Below are positions 33,101 through 43,829 of a stretch of 64,000 nucleotides of DNA, in pieces. The notes below the pieces were generated by a model. The model was not told where the DNA came from and did no database searches. It saw only the letters and a list, made by a program, of their open reading frames with translations. A program made the position numbers and the translations under genes. Each line of letters opens with the position of its first letter. The first letter of the stretch is position 1. This stretch comes from Panicum virgatum. Lineage: Eukaryota; Streptophyta; Magnoliopsida; Poales; Poaceae. The DNA lies in NCBI RefSeq assembly GCF_016808335.1, contig NC_053153.1, positions 12,473,033-12,537,032 of the forward strand. The letters run 5' to 3'.

Positions 33101-34402
33101 CTCAACAGTCCAAGTGAATGAGAAATTTGAAGTAACACAGGGAAGTGACTCAATTTCACTCAATAATCAAGAAGAACAAAATCTTTCCCAATAGTCAAGA
33201 GATGAGCAAAGAGGCTAGAAAAAACTGACCTCCTTCTCTTCGAGCTTGTTGGGACCAAATATTTGCAGGCGTTGCTGTGCCTGCTCGGAAGTGAGCCCCC
33301 CACGGCTGCATCTCAGATTCTCAAATACTTCCTCAAGTGGGATGTTCTCCTGTAAAATAGTTGCAACAACTGCTTTTTACAGGCCAGACAAAAGGTGAGC
33401 AATTTGATACCGTGATGAACATCAAAATAAAAGAGAAAATATAATGCTAGTTTCAACTTGCCTGTGTGCAACCTACTACTGCTACCAACCAAACCCAATT
33501 CCAAAAGAACAAAATTGCAAGTAGTCCATTTAACCAAAATTAGTGAGAAAAGAAAAGGCGGGAGTACCAAAAAGGAACATCATGGAATTAGAGGAAGATG
33601 TCAACAATCAACATATTCATACAACAAAGGGATAACATGGGAACATATCAGGTGCAAATCAACCTCTTCGTGCAATGCAAACCGTGCAAACTTCAATCTA
33701 GGCCACCAAATCAACATCCAAGGGGATGTCGTGACCAGAAAGAGTAGCAAAACCACAGAACTCTAAAATTAGTAAGCGCAATAAAGAAAGAACTGTATTA
33801 CAGGGACGTCACCTAGAATTCTGGATTTTACAGACATTAAAAAGGAGACCATCCCAATTCTGCCACCCACTGCACCAGCTGAACAACAATTAGCAACCTG
33901 GGGCCGGGAGCCTCTTGCCCTCTTCACATCTCCAAGCACAACATGAATTTGCAGCTACTACTAATGCGTGAATCCAAGAACATATAATAACAATTAACAA
34001 GATTCTACAACATCTTAACATGAACATAAACCGATTAACTCTTGGAAAAAAAAAAGAACACGAACTAGACGTTCACTCTATCACCCAGGAGATCAAAAAT
34101 TAGCTGACCAATTCTCCAACTTTTGCAATGCTATGGCCACCGCGTTTTTGGCAAGTAACCAAACCACAGCCCACATGCCGATTCCACTACGAGCCCCAGC
34201 ATCCTAGAATCCATAAAGATAACAAGAACCAAGAAATGAAACCGCCCGTGCTACCGCTAATCCAAGAATAAAGATACGCCCAAAGGGAGCCTTGTCCGGA
34301 CATTCCACTACAACCCAAGAACCGCCGCAAGAGAAAGCCAGTGGTTACCAGGTCAACGGCCTCCTTGAGAACAGCGTCGAGGTTCCCCTCCTTGTCGGCC
34401 AT
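21165..34402 (-). CDS. plasma-membrane H+-ATPase (P3A-type ATPase), 21 exons, intact
   Basis: Pumps protons out of the cell using ATP. Exons (5' to 3'): 34402-34349, 33349-33230, 33092-32994, 32876-32739, 31716-31582, 31487-31308, 31213-31007, 30900-30781, 30711-30592, 30506-30384, 30292-30188, 29952-29808, 23934-23770, 23665-23427, 23343-23311, 22977-22896, 22787-22627, 22446-22261, 22171-21989, 21904-21732, 21261-21165. They total 2865 nt, 954 residues, the usual length. TGES is at 186-189, phosphorylated Asp in DKTGT at 333, GDGVND at 591-596, transport Asp in ILNDG at 688, and the C-terminal QSYTV has penultimate Thr 953, the 14-3-3 site. All junctions are GT-AG except intron 6, which is GC-AG. 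The start ATG has a strong context (GCCGCCATGG). Introns 4, 12 and 20 hold transposable elements. Confidence 0.97.
21494..21727 (-). mobile_element. Tourist-like MITE, 234 bp, at the donor of H+-ATPase intron 20
   Basis: Imperfect terminal inverted repeats: AGGCCTTGTTTAGTT on the left and AACTAAACACACCC on the right, flanked by TTA (21491-21493 and 21728-21730). TTA duplication suggests the PIF/Harbinger (Tourist) superfamily. The right TTA is TAA of the minus-strand splice donor G-TAA-G: the intron begins at 21731 and its +5 G is the MITE's terminal base. No coding capacity. Confidence 0.75.
24615..24945 (+). repeat. 5' LTR of the Reina-like element
   Basis: 331 bp, TGTCATGTGG...CCCTTGACA. 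Downstream at about 24948-24957 is TGGTATCAG, the primer binding site matching the 3' end of initiator tRNA-Met. Confidence 0.95.
24948..24957 (+). other. primer binding site (initiator tRNA-Met type)
   Basis: CTGGTATCAG two to three bases after the 5' LTR; TGGTATCAG is complementary to the 3' end of initiator methionine tRNA and is the standard plus-sense primer site of such elements. Confidence 0.85.
25035..29333 (+). pseudogene. gag-pol: gag-pol of the Reina-like element, frameshifted
   Basis: Gag starts at the ATG at 25035 (MAEPTMAVL); it has a retrotransposon gag domain and a zinc knuckle (LCFNCNEK...), broken by a frame change near 25899. Protease shows [11 protein letters not shown] near 26088 with another shift near 26160. 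RT (26560-27320) carries [20 protein letters not shown] and [10 protein letters not shown]: the first Asp of the usual DD pair is Glu (GAG at 27021-27023). RNase H ([15 protein letters not shown]) follows after a shift near 27320, and integrase after one near 27915: zinc-binding [32 protein letters not shown], then a chromodomain ([18 protein letters not shown]). Four frame changes and the altered RT site make it inactive. The last codons lie inside the 3' LTR. Confidence 0.9.
29252..29582 (+). repeat. 3' LTR of the Reina-like element
   Basis: 331 bp, preceded by the polypurine tract GGCGGGGAGAGA. The integrase frame runs about 80 nt into it, to a TGA at 29331-29333. Confidence 0.95.
30080..30172. 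repeat. 45-46 bp direct duplication in H+-ATPase intron 11
   Basis: CTTAGCTTAGATTCTGCAAG is repeated 45 bp apart, as is TGTGGATGACTATTCTT, forming a two-copy tandem repeat inside the intron. No effect on splice sites is apparent. Confidence 0.85.
31214..31307 (-). other. GC-AG intron 6 of the H+-ATPase gene
   Basis: Exon 6 ends CATTTTCAGAAG and the intron begins GCAAGATC, a GC donor in a good context (AAG|GCAAG); the acceptor is GATGCAG|GTCTTG. Conserved protein sequence (GHFQK|VLTAIG) fixes both ends, so the GC donor is not an artefact of placement. Confidence 0.9.
31757..32656 (-). mobile_element. 5'-truncated RTE-type LINE fragment, 900 bp, in H+-ATPase intron 4
   Basis: Flanked by the 14-bp duplication CCAATTTTCGAATA (31743-31756 and 32657-32670). 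On the minus strand the frame at 32483-32073 encodes the end of a non-LTR reverse transcriptase ([57 protein letters not shown]). The 3' end is a TTG-repeat tail (CAACAACAACAAC on +) after CCTACCCCAACTTGCTTGGG, the ending common to plant RTE elements. Intron 4 splice sites are untouched. Confidence 0.85.
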
Positions 34403-34800
34403 GGCGGCACCCCTCTGATCTCCCCCTGCCCGCACGAAGCCACTCTGTTCTCCCTCTGCTCGGCAACTCCCCCTTTTGGACTTATATGCGGGGTTCTAGA
34501 GCATTGTAAATGCGCAGGGGTTCTCCGTGCGTGAGGGAGAGTGAGCGAGTGACGAAGCCTCTGGAGCGGCGGATAGAGAGGTAGGAGGAGAGAGTGGATT
34601 TCCACGCGGCGCGGAAGAGACAGCTCGAGAAGAGGTGGTGGAAGAAAGCAACAAGAAATGAGTTCGAAAAGAAAATCGTAGAGGGAATGAAAAGGGTAGG
34701 TAAAGGCAGGAATTTGGTAGGAGAAAAGTGGTTTTACGACGCAATCGGATCTTCTGCAGCTTTTAAACTAGTGATCCCAGGTGGTGTTTTGTAGCTTGAA
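34403..34800 (-). promoter_or_regulatory. 5' untranslated region and promoter of the H+-ATPase gene
   Basis: Upstream of the ATG on the minus strand lies a pyrimidine/purine-rich leader. A TATA-like CATATAAG sits at 34481-34488 (minus), which would give a leader of about 50 nt. Family members can have longer leaders, so the start site is uncertain. Confidence 0.4.
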
Positions 34801-37444
34801 CCGAAATTGCGAGTCTTTGACAAACGATGGCATAGCCAATGACATTGGAACCAAGCATTTCTAGTTTTCTACAGGAAACCTTGATCGATATTTCTGTGTA
34901 TGCAAAGAAAGAAATATGAAGAGCCGCTGATGGTTGAATTCTATCCCTTTATTCCAGGCTCATAATCGTAAGCGCAACATACTCATACGTTTTTACACGT
35001 ATGGTAGCATAATATATTGCCTTTACACATATGGTTGCATAACAAATAATCAAAAAACATATACTGCAAAATACGGTTTTACACAGCTAATCGGCCTACA
35101 GGCTACCATCGAGTAGAGTTTATACGCCGTGTAAATGGTGTAAACAACTGTGTATGCGTGCTACATCTATACCTATATCTATTTCTAAAGCAAGTAAAAT
35201 TTCTACCTAAATTTTTAATTTGATCTGTCTTGTGTCATTGACAGATGGGTCTTTAATCCATCCTGTATACCAGTCGTACCAGCTCTCTATCCATGACTCG
35301 ATCACATAGATCCTACAAATTTATTAATAAACGTAAAATTATATATATTCAATACTTATACCAACTCTGTCCACGTATGGACATAATTGCTTATTGCATA
35401 TAATGCCACTTAAACAGAAAGACCTCAAAGCTGTGACGTTAGAAATATACTCGATGGACAAAATATTTACGGTATAAATACTCCTACCGGTCAAATATGC
35501 TGAGATACCTGATGTTTGGAGAAAATAAGGTCAAACTTATGAAATTTGTTTGTCCATATCTTTAGTTCAGAAAATAATAAAGATCGTATGTAAGATTGTT
35601 CTTGGAAACTACTTTAGTAATCCCGTAAAAAGCATTAGTATAAAGTCAGGTCATCAACTATTTTTTTATCAGGATGATTAATATCCAATCTAATTATGAG
35701 TTTTCGGAAATTTACTTTAGCTACTTGTTCTTGCCCTACTACCCCTTTAGTCATCCAAGAATCAGAAACTTCTACTCTGGATATCTTGTTTAAAAAAAAA
35801 CTGAAGTAGTAAAAGAAAATATTTTCGCGAAATAGTCAAGGATGGTTATCGTATCCTACTCCCACTCATAAAACAAGAACTCCACTTGAGAAAGCAGAGA
35901 ATTCCGAGCCCATGAACCCAAGAAACAAACAAACTACTAGCTAACAAACTCAAAAATGTTCTTACTTTCTAACAGCTTATATGTTCTCTTTGTTCCAGGT
36001 TAATTCTATCCTATTTCCATTCATCATTTATCCAAAATTCTAGCTGAAGCACCAAAACAAGAGCTTCTGTGCTGACAGAATACGAGTGATTAATGCACAC
36101 AGTGGGAGCTTCCCCCGATGTATAGCTTTCAAAAAAAAGTGATTAATGCACCTATAACTTCTAGAAAAAGGTTGATTCTGTTCGACGGTTCCTGTCGTTG
36201 CTGAGGAACAAAGAACAACGTAGTCGTAGCATTTACACTCTCTTCAGTTATCAAGTGGGATCCGAAGTGTGTGAGAATGAAAGAATTGACAGTTCCCGTA
36301 TATGAAGCTTTTTTTTTCTTTATTTTTGAGGAAATTCTCTATGGCTCTCATTCCACAAGCACTTTCAAAACTGGATATCAACTTAGTGGTTGAAAGGGAA
36401 CTTAAGCTTTAAGAAGAGAGAGAAAAGTTCATTTTAAGCTTAAGCTTAATACTAGACATGGCCTTTTCACCTAGCTTAATATCAACCCGGTGACAAAAAA
36501 AAATTCTCTCCATCTTAACGAAATGACACGTAGGTCTCATGCGCGTTCGAGAATAAAATTTAAGAAGAGAATGGAAGGGAACTTCACCTGGGAATTAACT
36601 TCAGAAAAAGGACACAGCTAAAATACGGGCGGCCTTAAATTTAGTTATTCGTACGGCCGCACCATTTTAAGAATATAATGATTAGGAATCAACGTGTGGG
36701 CAGTGACACGTGCAAGCAATTTTAGAACTTAAAAAGTTATAGTTCTTAAACTATACATCACATTCAAATTCGATTGCGCAACTATATTTCTTTCGATAAG
36801 ATCTTCAAAACAAGACCTCACTTGAATATGTTTCGATAGTATTTTCAAAATCACATAAATTGCTTTATGTACTGTGAAAACATGCCAAAATCAATTAGTC
36901 AAAATGCTTAATGGATCTGCTAAAGTTGCCTATCATTGATCATGCGATCAACATTCACCTACCTAACAAAGTTATTTACCCTTGTCCACTATTGACTCTA
37001 AACATGCTATCTTCACAATATGAACACCAACATCCACTTAACTGAACTCGAGCATGCAAAAGCAACATGATGTAAATCCATAAGCAATTTCTGCAAACGT
37101 CATAGGAAAATTAGAATACGCGAAAAAGTACTTTCTCTCAAAAAAAATGTCATCAAAATCTAGTGGTGTGAGATCTTTTTTTGAAGCTTTTATTGAAACA
37201 AACACAACTATGCAATCGGATTTTAATTTCGATGCTCGGTGTTAAAACTATGATCTTTTATTTTGAAATCATGCCCACGGATGTGCCTTTTCTTTATCTG
37301 GTTGCCCTCACGTGCATGCACACACCACTGACAGGGGCGGCTGTACCACCGGTCCAATTTACGGCCCGCCTAAAATAAGTCTTTACCTCAGAAAAATATG
37401 AAGATGGTAACTTCTGTCTTTATGTAGCCTGCTACTGCACACTA
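34801..37444. other. intergenic region, no gene recognised
   Basis: AT-rich sequence with only short open frames on either strand and no protein family recognised. One 40-bp insertion with target duplication lies at 36099-36138. Confidence 0.5.
36099..36138 (+). mobile_element. 40-bp extremely truncated retroposon
   Basis: GTGATTAATGCAC occurs at 36086-36098 and again at 36139-36151, bracketing GGGAGCTTCCCCCGATGTATAGC-like sequence that ends in eight A residues. A 13-bp duplication plus A-tail is the signature of LINE-driven insertion; only the very 3' end was copied. Confidence 0.7.
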
Positions 37445-37449
37445 GCTAG

Positions 37450-37801
37450 TGTTATAAGCTCAATTTTCACTCTCATTGAGCTGAGAGGATGACAGTGAAT
37501 TTGGGGCAATTTTCTAGGGGTTTTTCATTCACAAACACACAGCCATACTCTCCAACAGGAGGGATGGCAACACATTTATACAAGGGGCTGCGGGGCAGCC
37601 AAAGCATATGCCAAGGACTAATCTAATATGCTGTCCTCTAGGTCCTAACTGATGTCCTCTAGATGCTAACTAAAAACTGGTCCAAGATGCTGCTGTCCTC
37701 TAGGAGCAGCAACCCCACTACGTGCTGCAGCAAGAAGAGATGCTGCAGCCCCACAAAGATCAAACAGTACAGAGACACAATACATAGACTTATTCCCTTC
37801 A
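37450..37801 (-). repeat. 3' LTR of Copia A (left end)
   Basis: 352 bp; matches 58460-58804 with about 7% difference and several small indels. Confidence 0.93.
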
Positions 37802-40800
37802 TTCTCCCCATAAGTCTTGTGCATCGTCTTGTGGGAGAGTTGGACCATCCTGGTCCTGGAGCAAAGCTCAAGGAACTTGATCCTCCCAAGAGGCTTGGTG
37901 AGCAGATCCGCAAGCTAGCCCTTGGTGTTGATATAGCTCGCCTTGATGCTTTCTTCCTCCAAGCAGCCTCGGATGAAGTGATACCTCACCTGGATGTGCT
38001 TGCTCCTCTCATGGAACACGGGATTCTTGGCCAGCGCAAGAGCGGACTTGCTGTCCACCCTAAGCTCCACTGCTCCAGTGTCTCTGCCGAGGAGATCACC
38101 AAGCAGTCGAGCGAGCCAGAGCGCCTGAGTCGACGCGGTGGAGGCCGCTATGTACTCGGCTTCGCAGCTGGACAAGGCCACCACCTGCTGCTTGACCGAC
38201 TGCCACCTGACAAAGCACCGGCCAAGGAAGAAGAGAATCTCGCTCGTGCTTTTGCTGGTGTCGATGTCGCGGGCGTGATTGCTGTCGCTGTACTCGACGA
38301 AGTGTGCCGCCCCAGGGCACCTCGGGTAGTGGAGACCGTGGTCGAGAGTCCCCGCAACATAGCGGATAATCCTCTTCACAGCCTGTTGGTGCTCCGTCGT
38401 CGGTCGCTGCATGAACCGACTAACGTAGCCGACGGAGAACGCCAAGTCCGGTCGTGTGTGGGCGAGGTAACGGAGGCTCCCCACAAGGCGCCGGTACTGA
38501 GTAGCGTCCACCTCCTCCGCTATATTGTCACGGCTTAGCTTCAGCCTCTTCTCCATCGGAGTGAGGGCCGGGTTGCAGTCGGTGAGCCCAGCTAGCTCAA
38601 TGACGTGCTTGGCGCAGGCGGTCTATCGAAGCGTGATCCCGGAGTCGTCCTGGTGCACCTCGATCCCCAGGTAGAAGGAGAGAGGCTCCAAGTCGCTCAT
38701 CTAGAAGGTGGCCTTCATCTCTTCCTTGAACGCCGCCACCTCCGCATCCTTGGTGCCGGTGATCACCAAGTCGTCGACATAGACACTCACCAGCAAGGCA
38801 TTTCCTCCATTGCCCCGCCGGTAGATGGCCACCTCGTGTGGGCTTTGCTCGAAGCCCATCCCCTTGAGCGTGGAGTCTAGCTTGGCGTTCCATGCCCTCG
38901 GGGTCTGCCGCAAGCCATAGAGGGCCTTGCGCAAGCGTAGCACCTTGCCCTCCTTGCCGGGGATCGCAAACCCCGGCGGCTGGTGCACGTAGATCTCCTC
39001 CTTCAAGTTGTTGTTAAGAAACGCCGACTTGACGTCCATGTGATGGACGCGGCAGCCCTCCTAGGCGGCAAGCGCAAGGAGATGTCGCACGTACTCCATC
39101 CGTGCCATGGGAGCAAAAGCATCGTCGAAGTCAACCCCCTCCTGCTGCACGAAACCTCGTGCCACCAGGCGAGCCTTATGCTTGACGATGGCGCCGGCTT
39201 CATCCCTCTTCAGCTTGAACACCAACTTAAGGGTGATCGCGCGGTGACCGCGAGGGAGATCAGCAAGCTCCCAGGTGCGGTTCTTCTCAACAGCATCCAT
39301 CTCAGACTGCATCATGGCACGCCATGCCGCTTGTCCCTCGGCCTCTACGAAAGACCGAGGCTCGCCATTGTCACACGCGAGGTGCAACTGCGCCTCCAGG
39401 TCGTGAGGAACTAGACCCGGCGTCGTCTGATCATCGAGAAGGTCCTCCATCGTGCGGTACCACAACGGCTTGCCATCGTGGTACGCGTCGATGCGCTCCT
39501 CATCGTGAGAGAGAAGAGTAGCGAACTCCACCGGGCTGTGCTCAGCATGAGCAAGTGTTGGAGTAGACGTGCCTGGAGGAGTGGCTGTCGATGCTGGAGT
39601 ACGTGGCGTTGCCAGCTGTGGTGGTGCAAACGAGGAACTCGTCGCAGCCAGAGTCATGGCTGGAGAACGTGGTGACGCCGGTGGAGCAAGAGTCGGTGGA
39701 GGCTCGGGGACCGGGGTAGGCACGCTTGGCGAAGAAGAGCTGCCTACTCCCCAGCTTCCTCGAAGTGGACATACTCGACGGTGAAGTCGTCTTACATCGG
39801 AGCCGAGGCGTCGTCCACCGCCTTATCCCACATCCATCCTCGCCCTTCGTCTAACACAACGTCGCGCACAGTGCACACGTCGAGAATGCTGTAGGCCTTT
39901 GAGCCTTCCGCGTAGCTGATGACCACTCCTGGGGTGCTCCTGACGTAGAGCTTGCCGATGTGGCCGAGCTCCTTGGCAAATGCGAGGCAGCCGAAGACCC
40001 GCAGGTGGGAGACCGCTGGCTTACGCCCATGCCAAGCCTCATACAGTGTCATGCCGTCGAGTGCCTTGGTGGACGAGCGGTTGAGGGTGTAGACAGCTAG
40101 CACCACTACCTCTCCCCAGAAGACAGTCGGCATCCCCTTCTGCTTGAGGAGGGCCCGGGTCATCCCCACAACCTTCTGGTTGTGACGCTTGACGATGCTG
40201 TTCTACTGCGGGTTGTACGACGCAGAGTAGTGGCGCTGGATGACCTCATCCGTGCAGTACGCCGCGAACTCAGCCGCCGTGAACTCACCGCCGTTGTCGG
40301 TGCGCAGCACGTGCAACTTGCGGCCGCTCTCTACCTCCGCAGCAGCCTGAGCGCACCTGATGGCGTTCGTAGCCTCTCCCTTGCTTCCGAGGATCATCAC
40401 CCACATATAGCGGGAGAGATCATCGATGAGCAGTAGGAAGTAGCGCCGTCCTCCTAGTGTGACCAGTGTCACCAAGCCACACAAGTCCCCGTGTATGAGC
40501 TCGAGCCGCTCCTTGGCTCGGAAATTCGCCTGCTGGGGGAAGGGGTGCCGCCTCTGCTTCATCAGCACGCAGACATCGCAGAGCTACTCCACGTGGTCGA
40601 GGCACGGGAGGCCTCGCAGCATCTCCTTGGCGCTGAGCCGCTTTAGGGCCTCAAAGTGGAGGTGCCCAAAGCGCTCGTGCCACTGCCATGCCTCGTCGTC
40701 CCTGCGAGCTACAAGACAAAGAGGCTGGGCCACCCCTACGTGGAGGATGTAGAGGCGGTTCTTCCCTCGAACCACCCTGGTGAGAAGCTGGCGACGATGG

Positions 40801-40940
40801 TCCCAGATGCGGAGGAACCCAGTGTCGATCACCACGCGTGAGTCGCTCTCATCGAGCTGCCCAAGGCTGATGATAGAGTTCCGCAGCGCCGGGATGTAGT
40901 AGACTCCGGTGAGCATCTGGTGCTCTTCGGACTTGGTGGT
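37802..40940 (-). pseudogene. pol: pol of Copia A (integrase, RT, RNase H), many TAG stops
   Basis: Continues directly after the Copia B insertion. Pieces: 40940-40584 (end of protease and the gag-pre-integrase zinc domain, WHERFGHLHFEALKRL), 40583-40203 (integrase core, LIHGDLCG and LRTDNGGEF), 40169-39792 (end of the core, FWGEVVVLAVY), 39723-38701 ([27 protein letters not shown], catalytic YVDDLVI), 38700-37802 (end of RT and RNase H: EAEYIAAS, SKHIQVRYHFIR, LADLLTKPL). In-frame stops lie at 40584, 40203, 39792 (TAA), 39061, 38701, 38623 and 37915 (first base, + coordinates). At several of these the family has glutamine (YNPQ-Q-N, KG-Q-LAD). The frame itself is otherwise largely kept. Confidence 0.85.
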
Positions 40941-42615
40941 TGTAAGGATCGATGGACCAAGAGGGGGGGTGAATTGGGCCTTTTTCAAATTTCTAAAGCA
41001 ATTAAAACAACCTTAACCTATGCAATGCTAGTACGGCTCAATTCACCAACCGGCTAACTAAGCAAACTACACAAGCTACTACAGAAAAGAAACTAAGCAA
41101 GGTAGAGCTAAGTTATGATCTCTAAGGTCAAGCATATGAAAATTTGCATGAAAGTAAAATGCTTGAAATGAAAGAGTGGGCAAGAGACAACCGGATTTTT
41201 TGCCGTGGTGTCGATGTGTTGGCACACACCCCTAATCCACGTTGTGACACTCACTAAGAGTCTTGTCACCTCCCATGTCACCGAGACTTGGGCGCTCACT
41301 AAGAGTCTCCGTTCACCATCCCGGCGTGGTGGAGCTCAAGCCACGTACAAACTTCTTCGGGCTCCCACAATCCTTGGCAAGCTCCGAAAGAAACACCTTC
41401 AATCACCAAGATCGTCTAGGTGCTGCCAATCACCAAGAGTAACAATCTCCTAAGCCTTCACTTGACCTACACTCAGTTAGCCCTAGCTCAAGCACACTTG
41501 CTACACTCGCAAAGGATGAATTCTACAAGGTTGAAGCACAAACAAAGCACTAGATCTTCTCTCTTTTGCTCAAAGCTCTTTCTCTTCTTCTCAAGGGTGG
41601 CCTCAGGTTTTCAAGGTGTCAAAGGCAACTGAAATGAGCCAGGGAGTACCCTTATATAGAGTGGAGGAGGTCACATAGCTGTTGGACGTTTTCTGCAGAA
41701 AAACCGTGACCACCGGAAGAACCGACGGGATAGAAAGTATAGGCATCGGTTCAACCGGTCCTCTCTATGTCCAATTAGTAGCCGTTGGAGTTCTGACACA
41801 GTATCCACGCTTGCGTCATTGCACCGGTGCATGCTCCGTAGGGGCATCGGTTCAACCGGTGCTGGAGAGGTTCACTGATCAACTCAAACAAGCGTTCTGG
41901 AACAAAGTACATCCAATGCACCGGTGCTTTGATTCTGAAGCGTCGGTTCAACCGGTGCTGAAGAGAAGTTGAAGTCCACCAAAACATGCTCTCTGGAACA
42001 AAGTACATCTAATGCACCGGTGCTTTTCTTGGGACCATCGGTTCAACCGGTGCTATAGAGTTTTTGACTTGATTCCTGCCTGCTTCCAAAGAAGATAGAC
42101 CGACAGGGCATCGGTCCTTCCGCCATGCATCGGATGCTCCGACGCTAGGGCACCGGTTCAACCGGTGCTGCTGTTTTTCTTTGTTTTCAGCTGAATTGAC
42201 TTGGATTCGAATGTGACTTTGATTGTTTCTTCTTCCAAGAGTTGTGTTAACTTCTATTGACCAACTTTTGCTGTTTTTGAGTGAGTGTGCAAGATTTCTA
42301 AGGCCAACTCAATTTTGATCAAGCTACTAACTCATGAACCCCTCTTAATAGTACGATCAAGAACTAGAAACTATAAAACCTAGCTAAATCAAGTGCCCTT
42401 CATCTCCTTGTGACACTTGAGACTAGAAAGGTCTTTAAGCTTTCAAATTGAGTCCTTGGTTCGCATGATTGTTCCGAATTGAGGGGTCTCCTTTCATATT
42501 TCATATGAGACTAATCCAGTCATTGAGTTTTCCTTCAAAACACACGTTAGTCGCATACGGTTGTCATGAATCACCGAAACTTACCAATAGCATCTATCGG
42601 CCTAGATGCGCTACA
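40941..42615 (-). repeat. 3' LTR of Copia B (left end)
   Basis: 1675 bp. Between 41745 and 42180 it carries repeated palindromic words such as CACCGGTGC and CATCGGTTCAACCGGTGC, including a 19-bp palindrome GCACCGGTTCAACCGGTGC near 42149. Clustered palindromes are a known mark of Sirevirus LTRs. Confidence 0.93.
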
Positions 42616-42870
42616 ATCTCCCCCTTTTTGGTGATTGATGACAACACAAAGTAGAGATACACAAGATATGAAATTGAAAGCGATAAACAGGCAAGCATTA
42701 CTTGAAATAAAGCACATGTAGGGACATGTCAACACAGAGCATACACAATATCCAAATAACATGTCCAAACACAAAAACCAAGAAGATCCAATCACGTCAC
42801 AAACCACCAAACTCCCCCTATCTCTACTCCCCCTATCTATCTCCCCCTTTGGCAACAAAGCACCAAAAAG
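42616..42870 (-). other. polypurine tract and iterated polypurine-like blocks of Copia B
   Basis: The minus strand reads AAAAAGGGGGAGAT next to the LTR. Similar GGGGGAG words recur at about 42812-42850 (plus strand CTCCCCCTA, CTCCCCCTTT). Repeated polypurine tracts beside the 3' LTR are reported for Sireviruses. Confidence 0.7.
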
Positions 42871-42879
42871 GAAGGCAAA

Positions 42880-43581
42880 CTAATCCTGAGATGGAGAAGG
42901 CGGGGTCTTCAGGCTGGGTCCGGTGGAGAACTGAGCGGCGGAGTCGTCGACGTCGTCGACCGAAGAGGACTTCTGCTCGATCGGAGTCATCGGAACAGCA
43001 GAAGTAGCTGGTATAGCGGTAGAAGCTGGCTCGGCGATGACCGTGGAGTCCGTCGGAGGAGCAGACGTGACGGGAGTCAGGTCTGGCTGAGTGGGGCGTA
43101 CGACGGATGGACGGAGCACCTCAGGCTGTGAAGGTGACTCAAAAGTGAGGGACTGAGCCGAGGGGTGCTGGAGCTGGTGTAGGATCTGCTGCTGCCTAAG
43201 AAACTCTGCACGCTGCTCAGCAGTCCAGACACTAGGCTGTGGAGCAGGAGCCGGAGCAGCAGTAGGAACAGGACTGGCAAACAACCCGGTCTGAAGAAGT
43301 GGTGACATCGGGAAGGATGACAAGGGTGTCTGCACAAAACCGCCAACAGGTGGAGCGGGAACAGTGGGGTCGAACTGGAGCTGCTGGGGTGTAGGGAGCT
43401 GAGGCTCAGGCAGTCCAGTGTGACGGTACAGCTGACCGAAGCATCCCGAGAAGAAAGTGAACATCTGCTGCTGGATCTGGGACTGTTGCTGTAGCTGTAG
43501 CCTCATGGCCTCCTGCTGCTGTCTAATCCCCTCAAGCACTAATGTCCGGGCCTCCTGCTGGTGAGCCTGCTCGGCTTGCAT
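42880..43581 (-). CDS. Gln/Pro-rich ORF downstream of the env-like ORF, Copia B
   Basis: About 233 residues, beginning with a Gln/Glu/Met-rich helix (QAHQQEARTLVLEGIRQQQEAM), then Pro/Gln/Thr/Ser-rich low-complexity sequence to a stop at 42880. No family recognised. It is probably the C-terminal part of the same extra ORF, since 43582-43829 keeps coding character in another frame. Confidence 0.5.
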   Translation of the reverse strand: MQAEQAHQQEARTLVLEGIRQQQEAMRLQLQQQSQIQQQMFTFFSGCFGQLYRHTGLPEPQLPTPQQLQFDPTVPAPPVGGFVQTPLSSFPMSPLLQTGLFASPVPTAAPAPAPQPSVWTAEQRAEFLRQQQILHQLQHPSAQSLTFESPSQPEVLRPSVVRPTQPDLTPVTSAPPTDSTVIAEPASTAIPATSAVPMTPIEQKSSSVDDVDDSAAQFSTGPSLKTPPSPSQD

Positions 43582-43829
43582 ACTTAGCTGAGCTGCAGCA
43601 AACTGGTCCTGCTGGTCAGAGAGCCGAGTAAGTATAGCTGCAAGAGAGTCTGGCTGTGTGACCTGTGCAGTGGTAACTAGAGGAGCAGGGGCTCGTGATG
43701 CACCGGAGGATCCTGCCTCATCGTCATGGGCACCTCGAGGAACAGTAACAGTGGGAATGAAATCCTCGTCATCCTCCGAGTCCTCTGAGTCTGTGATCAG
43801 GTAGTGTGGGAGCTGGGCCTCTGCTGCTG

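Noticed and set aside
37663..38538. 291-codon plus-strand frame over the left end of Copia A
   Set aside because: It is the shadow of the RT/RNase H gene on the minus strand, which shows clear copia motifs.
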